DNA of 34,008 bases from Candidatus Polarisedimenticolaceae bacterium (lineage in GTDB: Bacteria > Acidobacteriota > Polarisedimenticolia > Polarisedimenticolales > DASRJG01): contig DASVAW010000157.1 of the NCBI GenBank assembly GCA_036376135.1, positions 1 through 34,008 of the forward strand. The letters run 5' to 3'. The notes below the pieces were generated by a model. The model was not told the DNA's origin, ran no database searches, and was given only the letters and a program-made list of their open reading frames with translations. The translations under genes and the position numbers were made by a program. Numbering within the stretch: position 1 is the stretch's first letter; each line of letters starts with the position of its first letter. Shown in pieces: positions 15,468 to 23,421 of this stretch.

Positions 15468-16156
15468 TGCGTCCCGCGCTCGCGGCCGTCGCCCTCGCCG
15501 TGGCGCTCCCGGCGCTCGCGCAGAAGCCCGCCGTCCCCTCCAAGGACGACGTCGCGAAGCTGCAGCGGGAGACGCTCCTGCTCCGTCAGCAGGCGGAGCT
15601 CGCGAAGGGGAAGGAGTTCTACCTCCTGCTCGACCCCGCGGCGCAGACGCTCTCGCTCAACCTGCGCGGCGCGACCCTCCAGACCTGGACCGTCGTCGGC
15701 ATCGAGGCCGGCGCCCCGCGCGTCGCGTTCGTGTCGCGCGGGCTTCCGGACGAATGGGAGGGGCGGGTCTGGCAGGAGGGCACGCTCGACCCCGAGCGGC
15801 CTCTCGACCGGTTCGAGCTCGAGGCGCCGCCGGTGACCGCGGAAGGGACCGAGGTGGCGGTGCCGATCCCGCCGACTCCCGAGGAGAAGTACCCGGTCCC
15901 TCCCCGTTACCACATCCGATTCGCCGGCGGCCTGTCGATCGAGGTGATCCCCCCCGGTCGTGCCGAGGAGGCCGGATTCTGGAAGCGGCTGAGTACGGGT
16001 TTCTCGACCTGGTGGCACGACTTCCGGCAGGCCGTGTCGAGCGAGCCCGAGGACAAGCTCCGCCTTCGCCTCACCCTCGGGGCGAAGGAGGCCGACTCCC
16101 TCTACCGCGCGCTTCCCCCGAACACGAAGCTGATGGTGGTGCCCCCGGCCAGCTAG
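15467..16156 (+). CDS. Secreted cysteine-free YkuD-like protein (probable non-catalytic partner)
   Basis: This 229-residue protein has a cleavable signal peptide (MRPALAAVALAVALPALAQ). A short coiled coil (DVAKLQRETLLLRQQAELAK) is followed by YLLLDPAAQTLSLNLRG, which resembles the coiled coil plus first YkuD strands of the preceding gene (YLVIDQTQNRIYLMNDG). The protein has no Cys at all and no HG...GC motif, so it cannot be an L,D-transpeptidase. It may be a degenerate paralogue serving as scaffold, inhibitor or substrate guide. A Pro-rich linker (about residues 135-147) and an amphipathic Trp-rich segment (GFSTWWHDF) precede a second beta unit. Its TAG is part of the CTAG at the edge of palindrome copy 2. 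Confidence 0.78.
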   Translation: MRPALAAVALAVALPALAQKPAVPSKDDVAKLQRETLLLRQQAELAKGKEFYLLLDPAAQTLSLNLRGATLQTWTVVGIEAGAPRVAFVSRGLPDEWEGRVWQEGTLDPERPLDRFELEAPPVTAEGTEVAVPIPPTPEEKYPVPPRYHIRFAGGLSIEVIPPGRAEEAGFWKRLSTGFSTWWHDFRQAVSSEPEDKLRLRLTLGAKEADSLYRALPPNTKLMVVPPAS

Positions 16157-16293
16157 AAAAATAGGGACAGTCCCTCTTTACGAAAATGGGGACAGCAACC
16201 TATTTCCCCGGACCCGAAGACACCGGCTACGGCTCCAGGGAAATAGGTTGCTGTCCCCATTTTCGTAAAGAGGGACTGTCGCTATTTTTCTAG
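16153..16293. repeat. REP-like palindromic element, copy 2 (composite, longest)
   Basis: This 141-bp inverted repeat has arms of about 57 bp, beginning and ending with CTAG. Each arm contains two related units: an outer one (AAATAGGGACAGTCCCTC) and an inner one carrying the common core (GGGGACAGCAACCTATTT). Only one mismatch is visible in the outer unit (GGGACTGTCGC on the right side). The apex is a GC-rich loop with GGACCCG, also found in copies 1 and 4 in related form. It lies between convergent genes, and the terminal CTAG provides the TAG stop of both the secreted YkuD-like gene and nuoI. It could also act as a bidirectional terminator. Confidence 0.88.
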
Positions 16294-16874
16294 TGTCCCT
16301 CCGCGGCGGCGGGGCCTCCGGTGACGAGCTCCTCGCCCGCGACGTGCGACCGGCCCGGATCGCCCTTCGACTCCTTCGACCACTTCTTGATCGGGTCGGG
16401 ACGGACGCCGCCGATCTCGTAGAGCTTGGCCTTGTCGAAGATCATCAGCTCGCGGGAGTGGCCCACGACGACGTAGGTCTTCGACATGAAGATGGCCTCC
16501 TCGGGGCAGGCCTCCTCGCACAGGCCGCAGTAGATGCACCGCAGCATGTTGATGTCGAACTTCTTCGGGAACTTCTCGATCTGGTGGAGCGCGTGCCCCG
16601 GAGGGTATTCCCCCGCCTCGATCGTGATCGCGAGCGGCGGGCAGACCCACTGGCACATGTAGCAGGCGACGCACTTCTCGCGCCCCTCCTCGTCCTTCAC
16701 GAGGGCGGGAACGCCGCGATATCGGTCGCCGAAGACGTGCTGCTGCTCGGGGTACTGGATCGTGTCCTTCTTGCGGAACATGTGCTTGAAGGTGACGACC
16801 ATCCCCGAGAGGATGCTCGGGATGTAGAACTTGTCGAACAGCCCGTTACGGACGCGCTTCACCTGCAACGGCAT
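16290..16874 (-). CDS. nuoI: NuoI-type 2x[4Fe-4S] ferredoxin subunit
   Basis: The 194-residue protein matches NADH-quinone oxidoreductase chain I. The first [4Fe-4S] site has C68, C71, C74 and C78 (CVACYMCQWVCP). The second has C113, C116, C119 and C123 (CIYCGLCEEACPEEAI). N-terminal LSGMVVTFKHMFRKKDTIQYPEQ is the membrane-associated helix typical of NuoI. In complex I it passes electrons toward the NuoB cluster at the quinone site. Here it is last in an operon with a Rieske protein (29-base overlap) and a NarI/HdrD-like oxidoreductase, away from other nuo genes; nuoB is about 10 kb off. It could serve complex I or a private electron-transfer complex. Confidence 0.85.
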   Translation of the reverse strand: MPLQVKRVRNGLFDKFYIPSILSGMVVTFKHMFRKKDTIQYPEQQHVFGDRYRGVPALVKDEEGREKCVACYMCQWVCPPLAITIEAGEYPPGHALHQIEKFPKKFDINMLRCIYCGLCEEACPEEAIFMSKTYVVVGHSRELMIFDKAKLYEIGGVRPDPIKKWSKESKGDPGRSHVAGEELVTGGPAAAEGH

Positions 16875-17190
16875 CGGTTTCTCCGATCTCGATCTCGACC
16901 GCGTCGCCCGCGACGCGCGCGGGGTAGACCCGGACCGAGATCCCCGGGACACGAAAACACGCCCCGCTCGTGACGTCGAACATCCAGCCGTGCCAGGGGC
17001 AGATGACACGGCCGTCGTGGAGCGTCCCCTCCCCGAGCGACGCCCCCTGGTGGGGGCAGGTGTCGTCGAGGGCGGCATATTGACCGTCCTTCCGGAAGAT
17101 CGCCACCTCGAATCCGTCCTCGAGGACGAACCGGCGACCCTCCCCTTCCGCCAGCGATTCCGCCCCCGGGACCCGGACCCAACGTCCCAC
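16846..17190 (-). CDS. Rieske-type [2Fe-2S] ferredoxin (NirD-like)
   Basis: This 114-residue soluble Rieske protein has cluster ligands C45 and H47 (CPHQGA) and C64 and H67 (CPWHGW). The pattern and size resemble the small Rieske ferredoxins of dioxygenases or NirD, not the membrane-anchored cytochrome bc Rieske protein. VYPARVAGDAVEIEI at the end is the typical C-terminal strand. The GTG at 17190 starts four bases after the upstream gene's stop, and the 3' end overlaps nuoI by 29 bases. It would carry single electrons in the cytoplasm, probably with the products on either side. Confidence 0.9.
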   Translation of the reverse strand: MGRWVRVPGAESLAEGEGRRFVLEDGFEVAIFRKDGQYAALDDTCPHQGASLGEGTLHDGRVICPWHGWMFDVTSGACFRVPGISVRVYPARVAGDAVEIEIGETDAVAGEARP

Positions 17191-17194
17191 GCGG

Positions 17195-19150
17195 TCAGGT
17201 CCCTTCGGGGCGGACCAGGTGCCGCTCGACGATCTGGGCGACGTCGAGCACCTGGAGACGCTCCTGCCGGCCGGTCTCGTTCGCGCCGTCGGCGAGCATC
17301 GTCATGCAGAACGGACACCCGGAGGCCACGACGCCCGCCCCGGTCGCGGCCGCCTCGCCGATCCGCTCGTGGTTGACCTTCGTGCCGAGTTTCTCCTCCA
17401 TCCACATCCGCGCTCCCCCGGCGCCGCAGCAGAACCCGCGCTCGCGGGAGCGGGGCATCTCGACGAGCGCGAGCCCGGGGACCGCCGCCAGCGCCTCCCG
17501 CGGGGCGTCGTATTCGCCGTTGTGCCGGCCGAGGTAACACGAGTCGTGGTAGGTGACCGCGCCCAGGGCCGCCCCGTCCTGCAGGCGGATCCTCCCCGCT
17601 TCGATCAGCTCCGCGATCACCTGCGTGTGGTGGACGACCTCGTAGCGGCCGCCCAGCTGCGGGTACTCGTTGAGGATCGTGTTGAAGCAGTGCGGGCACT
17701 GCGTGACGATCTTGCGGAAGCGCGACTTGTACCCGTCGAGCGTGGCGATGTTCCCCTGCGCGAGGATCTGGTAGAGGTACTCGTGCCCGGAGCGCCGGGC
17801 GGGATCCCCCGTGCATTGCTCCTCGGGGCCGAGCGCCGCGAACGACACCCCGGCGGCCTTGAGGATCGTCGCCGTCGCGCGGGCGACCTTCTGGCCGCGG
17901 GCGTCGAACGCCCCGGCGCACCCGACCCACAGGAGATACTCGACCTCGCCGTCGATCTCCCCGAGCATCGGGATCCCGAGCCCGTCCGCCCAGTCGCCGC
18001 GCGCCGTCGCCGGCTGGCCCCAGGGATTCCCCGACTTCTCGAGGTTGCGGAAGGCGGTGCCGAGCTCGGTGGGGAACGCGCTGTCCTCGAGGACGAGCTT
18101 GCGGCGCATCCCGACGATGCGGTCGACGAACTCGATGAAGAGAGGGCACGCCTGCTCGCAGGCGCGGCAGGTCGTGCACGACCACAACACGTCCTCGTGG
18201 ATCACCCCGCCCGGGAGCACCGGGAGCTCGACTCCCTGCTTCGGCCGCATCCCCGCGAGGACGGGGAGGATCGGCAGGAGCGCCTCGCGCATGTCCTCGT
18301 TGATCTTCTTCGGGTTCAGGGGCTTGCCGGTGGCGAACGCCGGGCAGGCCTCCTGGCAGCGGCCGCATTCGGTGCAGGAGTAGACGTCGAGGTAGTCCTT
18401 CCAGCGCAGGTCCTCGAAGCCGCGGACGCCGAACTTCTCCGCCTCCGCGGCCTTCTCGATGTCCATCGCCGGGAGCGAACCGGTGTCGAGCCGGCGGAAG
18501 ATCACCGACGGAAGCGACGTCACGACGTGGAAGTGCTTCGAGACCGGCAGATAACACAGGAACCCGAGGAGCGTGACGAGGTGCAGCCACCACATCGAGC
18601 CGAAGAGGATCCCGTCCGGGGGCGAAGGGAGCCAGGCCATGCCGAGATCGGTCAGCATCAGCGTGCCGATCAGCGAGAGGATCAGCGCCGCGTCCCACGA
18701 GGGGGTCAGTCGCTTCGGGCGGATCGCGACGCGGCGGAAGGCCGCGCTCGCGACCATCGCCAGCACCGCCACCTCGAAGAGGTCCCGGACGACGGCGTAG
18801 CCGGAGCCGAGCGGGTCGTCCGGCCCGAAGAACGGGAGGAAGACCGGGCGGCGGAACAGGCCCGACAACACGAAGTGCAGCGTGTTCAGGGCGACCGCGA
18901 GGAACCCCCAGAAGATCAGCGCGTGCATGATCCCCGCGAGGCGGTACCCCGGCGCGAGGATCCGGCGCTGGCCGACGAAGTGGGTCGCGACCCCGAGGAG
19001 CCGCTCGCCCCAGCGGTCGAGCCGGTCGATCGGCTGCGCGTTCAGGAGCAGGCGGACCCTGGCGATCATCAGCCAGGCGAAGGTGCCGACGGCCCCCAGC
19101 ACCAGCACGAGGAACGCGGCATATCCGGCGGTCGACGCAGTCGGAAACAC
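17195..19150 (-). CDS. Membrane Fe-S oxidoreductase: NarI-like cytochrome b domain fused to HdrD/GlpC-like CCG domains
   Basis: This 651-residue protein has five or six N-terminal membrane helices with paired His residues (MHALIFWGF, WWLHLVTLLGF, KHFHVV), typical of heme-b NarI/DUF3483-type anchors. Two 4Fe-4S motifs follow (CTECGRCQEACP and CTTCRACEQACP). Two CCG-type domains come next, with CVGCAG...QCPHCFNT and FCCGAGGARMW. HdrD, GlpC and ETF-linked Fe-S oxidoreductases share this plan and pass electrons between a soluble donor and membrane quinone. The GTG at 19150 is chosen because it lies just before the first helix and has GAGGG upstream; a longer TTG start at 19207 would be inside palindrome copy 3. 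It leads a three-gene operon with Rieske and NuoI proteins. Confidence 0.85.
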   Translation of the reverse strand: MFPTASTAGYAAFLVLVLGAVGTFAWLMIARVRLLLNAQPIDRLDRWGERLLGVATHFVGQRRILAPGYRLAGIMHALIFWGFLAVALNTLHFVLSGLFRRPVFLPFFGPDDPLGSGYAVVRDLFEVAVLAMVASAAFRRVAIRPKRLTPSWDAALILSLIGTLMLTDLGMAWLPSPPDGILFGSMWWLHLVTLLGFLCYLPVSKHFHVVTSLPSVIFRRLDTGSLPAMDIEKAAEAEKFGVRGFEDLRWKDYLDVYSCTECGRCQEACPAFATGKPLNPKKINEDMREALLPILPVLAGMRPKQGVELPVLPGGVIHEDVLWSCTTCRACEQACPLFIEFVDRIVGMRRKLVLEDSAFPTELGTAFRNLEKSGNPWGQPATARGDWADGLGIPMLGEIDGEVEYLLWVGCAGAFDARGQKVARATATILKAAGVSFAALGPEEQCTGDPARRSGHEYLYQILAQGNIATLDGYKSRFRKIVTQCPHCFNTILNEYPQLGGRYEVVHHTQVIAELIEAGRIRLQDGAALGAVTYHDSCYLGRHNGEYDAPREALAAVPGLALVEMPRSRERGFCCGAGGARMWMEEKLGTKVNHERIGEAAATGAGVVASGCPFCMTMLADGANETGRQERLQVLDVAQIVERHLVRPEGT

Positions 19151-19187
19151 GGGGGTGCCCTCAACAAGCAGCGGATGATAGCCGGGA

Positions 19188-19310
19188 TGAGAAAATGGGG
19201 ACAGCAACCTATTTCCGGGAAGGGTTCACACCCCTGCGCAACGTGAGACTACGGAGCATCGGGACACCGGCCTAACCCCTTCCCGGAAATAGGTTGCTGT
19301 CCCCATTTCA
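19188..19310. repeat. REP-like palindromic element, copy 3
   Basis: This inverted repeat of about 120 bp has arms containing AAATGGGGACAGCAACC and continuing through CTATTTCCGGGAAGGG. The arms are nearly identical apart from small gaps, and an apical region of about 45 bp is poorly paired. It lies between two minus-strand genes. The RNB gene's TGA (19308-19310) marks its right edge, and the start of the Fe-S oxidoreductase lies 38 bases beyond its left edge, so the element sits in that operon's leader or promoter region. Confidence 0.85.
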
Positions 19311-21338
19311 CCGCAGGACGAGCAGATCGGCCCTCGGGTTGGCCCGGATCACGCGCACCTCCACCCGTTCGCCGGCCGCCGCGGCGAGCCCCGGCACGAC
19401 CTCCTCGGTGCACGTCGCGTCGAGCAGGACGACGGGGCGCGGCTGCGTCTCCACGACGATCCCCTCGAGGATCGACCCGGTGCGCTCGGCGAACCAGCGG
19501 AGCATCCAGTAGCGGTCCCGCGAGCGTTCCGCGCGGCGGGCCTCGGCCTCGGCCCGCTCGGTCGTCGCCGCCACGCGCTGGAGCGCCGGAGCGTCGTACG
19601 GAGGACGCTCCCCGCGCAGCGCCGCGCCGATCTGCCGGTGCGCCACGAGGTCCTGGTAGCGGCGCAGCGGGGAGGTCGCCTGGGCGTACGCCTCGAGTCC
19701 GAGGGCGTAGTGGCGCCCGGGGGTCAGCCCCGCCTCGCCTCGCCGGAGCAGCCGTCGCACCGAACGGACGACGCGCGGGTCGACCACGGGCTCCGAGAGC
19801 TGCGGCAGCCGCCCCTCGGGCGGGGCCTGGCGCCGGTAGATCGCGGGGATCCCGCGCTCCGACGCGAAGCGCGCCGCGAGCTCCCCCGCCAGGACCATCG
19901 CCTCGCTGACGAGTCGGTGCGCGGGGGTCCCCGTGTCGCGGCGCTCGAGGACGAGGGTTCCGTCCTCGGCGACGACGATCTCCGTCTCGACCGCGCGCAG
20001 GCGCACCGCCCCCGCTCTCGCGCGGAACCCCTCGCGAAGGTCCGCCGCCGCGAGGAGCGCGCGCAGGTCGGCCGCGGCTCGCCCCGAGCCGTCGACGATC
20101 GACGCGTCGGCCGCCTCGTAGTCCAGGCGCGCCGCCACCTTCACGATCGACCGGACGACGCGCCAGTTCCCGATCGAGCCGTCGCCGCCGACCTCGGCGA
20201 GGAAGCTCAGCGCCGGGCGTTCCTCGCCGGGGACGAGGCTCGCGGCCCGCTCGGAGATCGCCGGGGGGAGCATCGGCAGCCGCGCGTCGGGGAAATAGAA
20301 GGTCGTCCCGCGCGCGATCGCCTCCAGATCCACCGGATCGCCCGGCGCGACGAACGCCGCCGGGTCGGCGATGTGGACCCCCACGCGGAACCCGCCGTCG
20401 TCGAGGCGCTCGACCGAGAGCGCGTCGTCGACCTCGCGGGTGCGCGGGCCGTCGATCGTCCAGACGACGAGCGACACGAGATCCTCCCGCCCGGCGCGCG
20501 GGAAGCCGCGCTGCGCCGCCTCGTCGGCGGCGCGGAGCACCTCGTCCGGGAACCCCAGCCGCAGCCCGTACCGCCGGACGTCGAGGTTCTCGTCGTCGTC
20601 CTCGAAGACGCCCACCCGTCGCAGGAGGCGGAACGCCGCCTCGTGCGCCCGGTCGTAGGCGATCCCAGAGGCCTCGATCGCCTCGCGGGCGACGTCGCGC
20701 TCCTTCTCGTCGGCCTCGTCGCCGTCGAGGGCGACCGCCTCGAGGGCGGAGAGGTAGCGGCGCTCGACCTCGGAGCCCTGCGCGACGTACGGCTCCCCCG
20801 CTCCGGCGCGACGCAGCGCCTCGAGGGCGGCGCGTTTCTCCTCCCCGCGACGGGCGGAGCGACGGTTCTGGTCGAGGATCTCCTCGACCGCCTCGGGCTC
20901 GCGCGCCTGCCACCCTTCGGGGCGCCGGATGAAGTGGACGCCGTCGCCGACGAGGGCGACGACGAGTGCCGCGCGCGCCTCCCCCGTCCTCCGCCCGACC
21001 GCGAGGTCGGCAAGGTCGCTCTCCGACCACGCGACCCCCGAGCCGCGCGCGAGATCCCACACCGTCGCGACGTCGATCGCCGCCGCCTCGGCGCGCGCGC
21101 GCGCCTCGACGAGCGCGACGCGCTCGGCGGCCGCCCGGCGATCCTCGAGGGACTTCCCCGGAGCGCGCCCCGACGGCTCGACGGCGAAGGCCAGGCGCGC
21201 CTCCGGCACGCGGTCCTCCCGGCCCGAGGATCCGATGAGCGAGACGCGCTGCTTCTCGTCCCCCGCGTAGACGGCGAAGGCGATCTCGCCGCCGCGCCAC
21301 CAGGCGACGATCGCGCCGGGGGCGATCCCCTCCCTCAC
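19308..21338 (-). CDS. RNB-domain exoribonuclease (RNase II/R family)
   Basis: The 676-residue enzyme should degrade RNA from 3' to 5'. The catalytic motif IDGPRTREVDDALS keeps three acidic ligands, with Glu at the position that is Asp in E. coli RNase II; this variant is usual in the cyanobacterial/plastid-type branch. GVHIADPAAFV, YFPDARLPMLPP and RRYQDLVAHRQI (the Arg motif near the active site) are conserved. The N-terminal 150 residues look like a divergent RNA-binding or winged-helix region, and the last 60 residues form a short S1-like strand set. The GTG overlaps the upstream gene's TGA by four bases, making it the last gene of the nuoB-led operon. I would not assign rnr or rnb specifically. 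Confidence 0.9.
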   Translation of the reverse strand: MREGIAPGAIVAWWRGGEIAFAVYAGDEKQRVSLIGSSGREDRVPEARLAFAVEPSGRAPGKSLEDRRAAAERVALVEARARAEAAAIDVATVWDLARGSGVAWSESDLADLAVGRRTGEARAALVVALVGDGVHFIRRPEGWQAREPEAVEEILDQNRRSARRGEEKRAALEALRRAGAGEPYVAQGSEVERRYLSALEAVALDGDEADEKERDVAREAIEASGIAYDRAHEAAFRLLRRVGVFEDDDENLDVRRYGLRLGFPDEVLRAADEAAQRGFPRAGREDLVSLVVWTIDGPRTREVDDALSVERLDDGGFRVGVHIADPAAFVAPGDPVDLEAIARGTTFYFPDARLPMLPPAISERAASLVPGEERPALSFLAEVGGDGSIGNWRVVRSIVKVAARLDYEAADASIVDGSGRAAADLRALLAAADLREGFRARAGAVRLRAVETEIVVAEDGTLVLERRDTGTPAHRLVSEAMVLAGELAARFASERGIPAIYRRQAPPEGRLPQLSEPVVDPRVVRSVRRLLRRGEAGLTPGRHYALGLEAYAQATSPLRRYQDLVAHRQIGAALRGERPPYDAPALQRVAATTERAEAEARRAERSRDRYWMLRWFAERTGSILEGIVVETQPRPVVLLDATCTEEVVPGLAAAAGERVEVRVIRANPRADLLVLR

Positions 21339-22525
21339 AGGCGCCTCAGCACCGACTCGACCCCGCGGGCGAGCCCGGCGAGATCGGTGGCTTCCGCGAC
21401 GGCGTCGACGTGGGGGAGGTAGGCGGCGAGCGCCGAGTCCGCGGTCCCCCAGCGCGATTCGGGCTCGGGGACGAGCCAGAGGACCGCGCGGCAGCGACGG
21501 GCGAGATCCCCGAGCGCCCAGTCGAGCGGGTCGTACCGGTTCGTGCGGGCGTCCCCCAGGACGACGAGGATCGTGTCCCGTCCCGCGGGGCGCAGCTTCG
21601 AGGACGCCAGGGCGTGAAGCGCCCGACCGTAGTCGCTCGCCGCGTCGAGGTTGAGCCCGGACAGCCCCTGGAGCACCTGCGCGAACGTCGCGCGCGACGA
21701 GCGTTTCCAGCGCGCGACCGCCTCGGTCGCGTCGACCGGCCGGTCGACGAAGGCGACGATCCGCGCGCGCCTTCCGGGCTCGAGGAACTCCGAGGCGATC
21801 CACAGGAAATACCCGGCCGCGCGCGCGACCGACCACGAGACGTCCACGAGCAGGACGACGCGCGTGGGCCGGGGCCGCGGCCGGCGCCACGGGAGCTCGA
21901 ACGGGATCCCCTGGTGGCGGAGATTGCGGCGAAAGACCAGGCGCACGTCGAGCCGACCGCGCCGCGCCTCGCGTGTCCTGCGCGAGGCGCGCAGGCGGAT
22001 TGCCTCCACGATCCGCGGGAGCATCCGCGCGAGCTCGCGATCCTCCTGCTCGGAGGCGCGAGGGGAGAGGGCGCGGTGCAGCGGGTCCGTCGCATCCCCG
22101 CGCTCGCGACGGCGGACGGGGGCGCGGGAGCGGCGCCGCTCGCGCAGCGCCTCGAGGGTCCGGCGCACCTTCTCGCGCGGGTCCTCGCGGCGCTCGGCCG
22201 CCGGTTTGCGCCCGCCGCGCCGGTCGGGATCGGGGGGCCGGCGTCGCGTCGTGCGCGGATCGGGCCGTCCCGTCCCGCGGCGCTCCCCCTTGCGGTCTCC
22301 CACGGCGCCCTCGGGGGGGACGAAGAACGCGTCGAACACGCGGTCGAGGATCGCGACGGCGCGCCGGTCCTTCGCGAGGGTGGCGCGCAGCACGGCGCGC
22401 ACGCGCGCGCGGTCCTCGATCCCGACGGCGTCGATCGCGCGGGCCGCGTCGAGCAGCTCGGACGGCGAGGCGGACAGTCCTTCGGCGCGCAGGGTCTCCG
22501 CGAACCGCGCGAGGGCGGGATTCAC
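21335..22525 (-). CDS. CoxE-like von Willebrand factor A domain protein
   Basis: This 396-residue protein has an N-terminal helical region (SASPSELLDAARAID...), a long Arg-rich low-complexity linker (about residues 115-185) and a C-terminal VWA domain. The MIDAS metal site is DVSWS (DxSxS) in VVLLVDVSWSVA. ILVVLGDARTNRYDP follows later, as in CoxE proteins. CoxE works with MoxR/CoxD ATPases in inserting metal or maturing enzymes such as CO dehydrogenase. Here the MoxR gene is immediately upstream with a GTGA overlap, a standard MoxR-VWA pair. The client is unknown; no molybdenum hydroxylase is visible. The GTG at 22525 gives the normal family N-terminus. Confidence 0.87.
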   Translation of the reverse strand: MNPALARFAETLRAEGLSASPSELLDAARAIDAVGIEDRARVRAVLRATLAKDRRAVAILDRVFDAFFVPPEGAVGDRKGERRGTGRPDPRTTRRRPPDPDRRGGRKPAAERREDPREKVRRTLEALRERRRSRAPVRRRERGDATDPLHRALSPRASEQEDRELARMLPRIVEAIRLRASRRTREARRGRLDVRLVFRRNLRHQGIPFELPWRRPRPRPTRVVLLVDVSWSVARAAGYFLWIASEFLEPGRRARIVAFVDRPVDATEAVARWKRSSRATFAQVLQGLSGLNLDAASDYGRALHALASSKLRPAGRDTILVVLGDARTNRYDPLDWALGDLARRCRAVLWLVPEPESRWGTADSALAAYLPHVDAVAEATDLAGLARGVESVLRRL

Positions 22526-23421
22526 CGGAAGCGCTGCGGATCGGCGAGGACGCGCTCGAGGTCCTCGCGGTTCTTGAGGAGGGCGCCGAGCGTCTTGCGG
22601 AGAGCGGCGGAGGACAACGAATCGGCCCCGACCGCGGCGAGCGCGAGCGCCCAGTCGACGACCTCCGCGATCCCCGGCGCCTTGCGCAGCTCCGCCTTCC
22701 GGAGCGCCTGCGCGAACCTGACGATCCGGTCGGCGAAGGCGACCGACAGGCCGGGGACGCGGGACTCGAGGATCCGCGTCTCGTCCTCGAGCGACGGGTA
22801 GTCGACGTAGTGGAACAGGCACCGGCGGCGCAGCGCGTCGGAGAGCTCGCGCGTGTCGTTGCTCGTGAGGATCGCGCGCGGCCGCCGCTTCGCCCGGAGC
22901 GTGCCGAGCTCGGGGATCGACACCTGCCAGTCCGACAGCACCTCGAGCAGGAACGCCTCGAACTCCTCGTCGGAACGGTCGACCTCGTCGAGCAGGAGCA
23001 CGACCGGCTTCTCGGCGAGGACCGCCGCGAGCAGGGGCCGCGGGAGCAGGAAATCGCGGGAGAAGAAGGCGTCCGTCTCGCGCCGGAGCAGCACCACCGC
23101 GTCCTCGAGGCTCCGGGCGCCCTCGAGGAGCTGCGAGGTCTTGTCGCGCAGGAGCTGGGCGTAGAGCATCTGCTTGCCGTACGACCACTCGTAGAGGGCC
23201 TTGGCCTCGTCGAGCCCCTCGTAACACTGCAGCCGCACGAGCTCGGCGTCGTGGTACGCGGCCCACAGTTTCGCGATCTCGGTTTTCCCCACGCCGGGGG
23301 GGCCCTCGAGGAGCAGCGGCTTCCCGAGCGTCTCCGCGAGGTGCAGGGCCACCGCGGTCTCCTCGGCGCACACGAACCCGTGCTCGAGGAACGCGGCGCG
23401 GATCGCCTCGGGGGAGGTCAC
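22522..23421 (-). CDS. MoxR-family AAA+ ATPase
   Basis: The 299-residue AAA+ ATPase has Walker A LLLEGPPGVGKTE (about residues 36-48) and Walker B VVLLLDEVDRSDEEF. Sensor 1 is ILTSNDTRELSDALRRRCLFHYVDYP and includes the arginine finger region. The DUF-type lid follows. MoxR proteins act as chaperones with VWA partners to activate or load metal into enzymes; the CoxE-like gene directly downstream fits this. The GTG overlaps the upstream lipoprotein gene's TGA by four bases, and its end overlaps the VWA gene in the same way. The CoxD-like subfamily is likely because of the pairing. Confidence 0.93.
   Translation of the reverse strand: MTSPEAIRAAFLEHGFVCAEETAVALHLAETLGKPLLLEGPPGVGKTEIAKLWAAYHDAELVRLQCYEGLDEAKALYEWSYGKQMLYAQLLRDKTSQLLEGARSLEDAVVLLRRETDAFFSRDFLLPRPLLAAVLAEKPVVLLLDEVDRSDEEFEAFLLEVLSDWQVSIPELGTLRAKRRPRAILTSNDTRELSDALRRRCLFHYVDYPSLEDETRILESRVPGLSVAFADRIVRFAQALRKAELRKAPGIAEVVDWALALAAVGADSLSSAALRKTLGALLKNREDLERVLADPQRFR

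Noticed and set aside
16153-16293. Palindrome as an integron attC site or phage attachment site
   Set aside because: No integrase, no integron core sites and no directional cassette array are present. The repeats occur singly between ordinary genes, as REP-like elements do.
17219-19246. A 675-codon plus-strand frame opposite the Fe-S oxidoreductase
   Set aside because: Its composition (Arg, Glu, Val, His, Gly) is antisense shadow, with no domain. The opposite strand has membrane helices and intact Fe-S motifs.
21335-23421. CO dehydrogenase (cox) cluster
   Set aside because: Only MoxR and CoxE-like accessory genes occur. There are no coxLMS structural genes in the window, so naming them coxD/coxE would overstate the evidence.
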